Positions 62,172 through 64,000 of a stretch of 64,000 nucleotides of DNA are shown one piece after another. The notes below the pieces were generated by a model. That model searched no databases. It had not been told where the DNA came from and saw only the letters and a program-made list of their open reading frames with translations. A program made the position numbers and the translations under genes. Each line of letters opens with the position of its first letter. Position 1 is the stretch's first letter. The stretch is from Pseudomonadota bacterium. GTDB lineage: Bacteria > Pseudomonadota > Alphaproteobacteria > Rhizobiales > Xanthobacteraceae. Location of the stretch: NCBI GenBank assembly GCA_023449855.1, contig JAEXHR010000188.1:1-64000 (forward strand), given 5' to 3'.

Positions 62172-63179
62172 CTACCCGCCCGACACCGTCATCCACCAGT
62201 GGTTCACGACTTCCGGGCTGGTGAGCTGGATCGTCGCCGACGCCTCGCGCTGGCTCTTGCGATAGGCGCTGGCGGTGACGCCGAAGCGGGCGCGAAAGCT
62301 GCGGCTGAAATGCGCTTCGCTGCTGAAGCCGAGATCGGCGGCCAGTTTCGACAGGCGACGCGTTTCCAGTGGATCGCTGAGCGCGGCCTGCACCGCGAGC
62401 AGCCGGCGTTCCTGCACATAGCGCATGATGCCGCCGTGATCAGCGAACACCCGGTACAGCGTGGCGCGCGAGATATCCAATCTCTGTGCCAGCCATTCCG
62501 GCGTGAGATCGGGTGAGGCGAGCTCGTCGCGGATCGCAGCTTCGGTCAAAGCGAGAATGGTCTCGTCCGCCTGTTTCTGCTTTTCCAGCTTGTCGTCCGG
62601 CGTCGCATTCAGCAGGCGCTTGAGGAAGTCGACGGTCTCGGCAACGGTTGCTTCCACATCCGCTTCGGTGAGCTGAGCGCTGCGCTCCTGCAGCGAACGG
62701 ATGTGGGCGGCGAGCAGGTCGTTGCGAAACGGATCGAGTCGCGGCTTCAACTTGTCCAGCGGCAGATCGCGGAGCAGCATGCGCGGCACGATGAGCGATA
62801 TCGTGCTGGATGCGAAAGCGCGCGTGTTCACGGGATAGGCGAGATCGATCACAGCGACCTTGCCGGGCCCGATCGTTGTCTGCTGCCCGGTGATCTCGCC
62901 GTTGAATCCGCCCGTCATATAGAGATGCAGCAGCAGATGATCCGGCGTCACCGCGATGCGCCCGGCGTCGCGCACGAAATCCTGCGCGGTGAAGGCGACC
63001 TTCGCGATGATGATGTTGCCGATGATCACGCCCGACGCGGAACCGGTCGGTGTCTTCTTACCGGGGCCGGCAGCACGCGGCTCGAACAGGGGGGCGAGGA
63101 CTGCACTCCAGGTGGCAAAGGCGGTCACTTCGTCCAGACCGGTTGTGACGTAGTAGAGACGTGGAAGCGGGGGGGACAT
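62172..63179 (-). CDS. AraC-family transcriptional regulator
   Basis: 335 aa. The N-terminal ~200 residues are a cupin-like sensing domain (ITPDHLLLHLYMTGGFNGEI is near its middle if read loosely; GPGKVAVIDLAYPV follows). The C-terminal AraC DNA-binding domain has two HTHs: LTPEWLAQRLDISRATLYRV and RLSKLAADLGFSSEAHFSRS, followed by FRARFGVTASAYR. It converges on the LAB_N operon and diverges from the exported protein at 63615, which is a plausible target. The ligand is unknown. Confidence 0.9.
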   Translation of the reverse strand: MSPPLPRLYYVTTGLDEVTAFATWSAVLAPLFEPRAAGPGKKTPTGSASGVIIGNIIIAKVAFTAQDFVRDAGRIAVTPDHLLLHLYMTGGFNGEITGQQTTIGPGKVAVIDLAYPVNTRAFASSTISLIVPRMLLRDLPLDKLKPRLDPFRNDLLAAHIRSLQERSAQLTEADVEATVAETVDFLKRLLNATPDDKLEKQKQADETILALTEAAIRDELASPDLTPEWLAQRLDISRATLYRVFADHGGIMRYVQERRLLAVQAALSDPLETRRLSKLAADLGFSSEAHFSRSFRARFGVTASAYRKSQREASATIQLTSPEVVNHWWMTVSGG

Positions 63180-63614
63180 GCGACGTGAGTGTACTTTGCA
63201 ATAACTTCAGTCGGACCGGCAGCAAGCCGAGTCCGCAGTAAATTCGTTTTGCACTCTAGCCAGCTTGGTTGCGCGCGACGACCGATACATTGGTTGCAGC
63301 TCCGTTAGTTGTATTCGTGGTGAACGGCGCAGCAGCTCGCAACACGCGTCGTCGCGTTAACGCGGTTCCGTATGTGTTGTTTCTGCACGAAATAATGGAA
63401 CCCGGCGTTGTGTCGTCGAATGAGACGCTGGGTCAAGACAAACCGCAGGTTGCGGATGGGATAAGCCATGATCGCGCTGTCCTAGCGAAATTCGCTCATA
63501 CTAGAAGTGACCCATCCACGTTGCGGGCTGGGGAATGTCCCGACGCTGGAGAGGAATGAGGCTCATGCCTGCAGCGCCGGTGCTTGGGTGAGCGTGGAGC
63601 GAAGGGGACGTTTC
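63180..63614 (+). other. Divergent intergenic region upstream of araC
   Basis: 435 bp between araC and the exported protein. It should hold promoters for both. I see no reliable gene, repeat or operator; a 96-codon open frame at 63269-63559 has no recognisable features. Confidence 0.4.
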
Positions 63615-64000
63615 GTGAGGGCTATCGGGGGAGTGCGTCGTGCATCGACGCTGTTTTTGTGCACGACGCTGCTGAGCAGTGCCGCCTTTCCAACTGTACT
63701 TTCCGCTGCGGAAAAGTTGCAGACGCCGGATTTGCGAACAGCCGCGAAATCGATGGCCAAGCTCGCTTTGACCGCCGATCAGAAGCAGAGTCTGGCTGAC
63801 GCGCTGCAAAAGGGCGAACTCGGCCTGATCGCTCAGGTCTATGAAAACACATATCGCACGCCGGGACTGCGGGATGCCGTCGTTCAGCATGCCTCACGCC
63901 TCGCGCCGTCATCGCTGCGCAACGTCACCACCGCCGCCGATCTCGGCGTTCTGACCTCGGGCCAGCCGATGATGCTGTCGCCGCGTTCGGACCAGATGCT
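63615..64000 (+). CDS. Exported protein of unknown function (3' end outside window)
   Basis: The frame is open to the window end (128 codons visible). A GTG at 63615 with GAAGGGG eight bases upstream gives a basic n-region and a hydrophobic signal segment (STLFLCTTLLSSAAF), with probable cleavage near LSA. GTG codons at 63588 and 63594 are alternatives. The mature start is helical and charged (LQTPDLRTAAKSMAKLALTA, DQKQSLADALQKGELGLIAQ). I do not recognise the family. Confidence 0.6.
   Translation, partial: MRAIGGVRRASTLFLCTTLLSSAAFPTVLSAAEKLQTPDLRTAAKSMAKLALTADQKQSLADALQKGELGLIAQVYENTYRTPGLRDAVVQHASRLAPSSLRNVTTAADLGVLTSGQPMMLSPRSDQM

Noticed and set aside
63269..63559. Possible 96-aa gene upstream of the last exported protein
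   Set aside because: Composition does not look coding, no ribosome site, and it lies in the expected divergent promoter region.
1..64000. CRISPR array, rRNA operon or intact insertion sequence
   Set aside because: I saw no regularly spaced repeats, rRNA-like sequence or transposase.

Overview
The window is high-GC alphaproteobacterial chromosomal DNA. Gene content, codon use and the CGTCATTGCGAG palindromic repeats suggest the Bradyrhizobium/Rhodopseudomonas/Afipia/Tardiphaga group (Nitrobacteraceae). This placement is inferred; no rRNA or housekeeping marker lies in the window.

Positions 1-46112 hold three tandem, same-strand copies of one cassette. Each has (i) a small exported protein with an STN domain followed by a TonB-C-like domain (the first copy is cut by the window edge), (ii) an ECF sigma factor of the FecI type, (iii) a FecR-type anti-sigma/regulator with a twin-arginine motif before its membrane segment and an STN-like C-terminus, and (iv) a giant filamentous-haemagglutinin-type exoprotein (4175, 4109 and 4351 aa). 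Cassette 1 is about 1-14556, cassette 2 is 15100-29882 and cassette 3 is 30571-46112. The likely logic is surface signalling: the STN protein talks to FecR in the periplasm, FecR controls the sigma factor, and the sigma factor drives the adhesin from the short leader between fecR and the adhesin. No TpsB/FhaC outer-membrane transporter is present. A short palindromic repeat (CAACGTCCGC...GCGGAC) follows every giant gene.

Positions 46183-50609 look like a decayed island next to a tRNA-Arg(TCT): a frameshifted 3' fragment of error-prone polymerase dnaE2, a small hypothetical gene, a tyrosine recombinase that has lost its N-terminus, and, head-to-head with it, a truncated TPR/GreA-GreB-C/PIN protein of a type linked to predicted prokaryotic conflict systems.

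Positions 50890-64000 are more ordinary chromosome. A bacterial alpha-2-macroglobulin with a CxEQ thioester motif overlaps pbpC (penicillin-binding protein 1C); a palindromic element sits inside the first 42 codons of pbpC. Next come four envelope genes that look like one operon (ArnT-like glycosyltransferase, PAP2 phosphatase, GT2 glycosyltransferase, LAB_N protein), a second palindromic element, a convergent AraC-family regulator, and the start of an unidentified exported protein that runs off the window.
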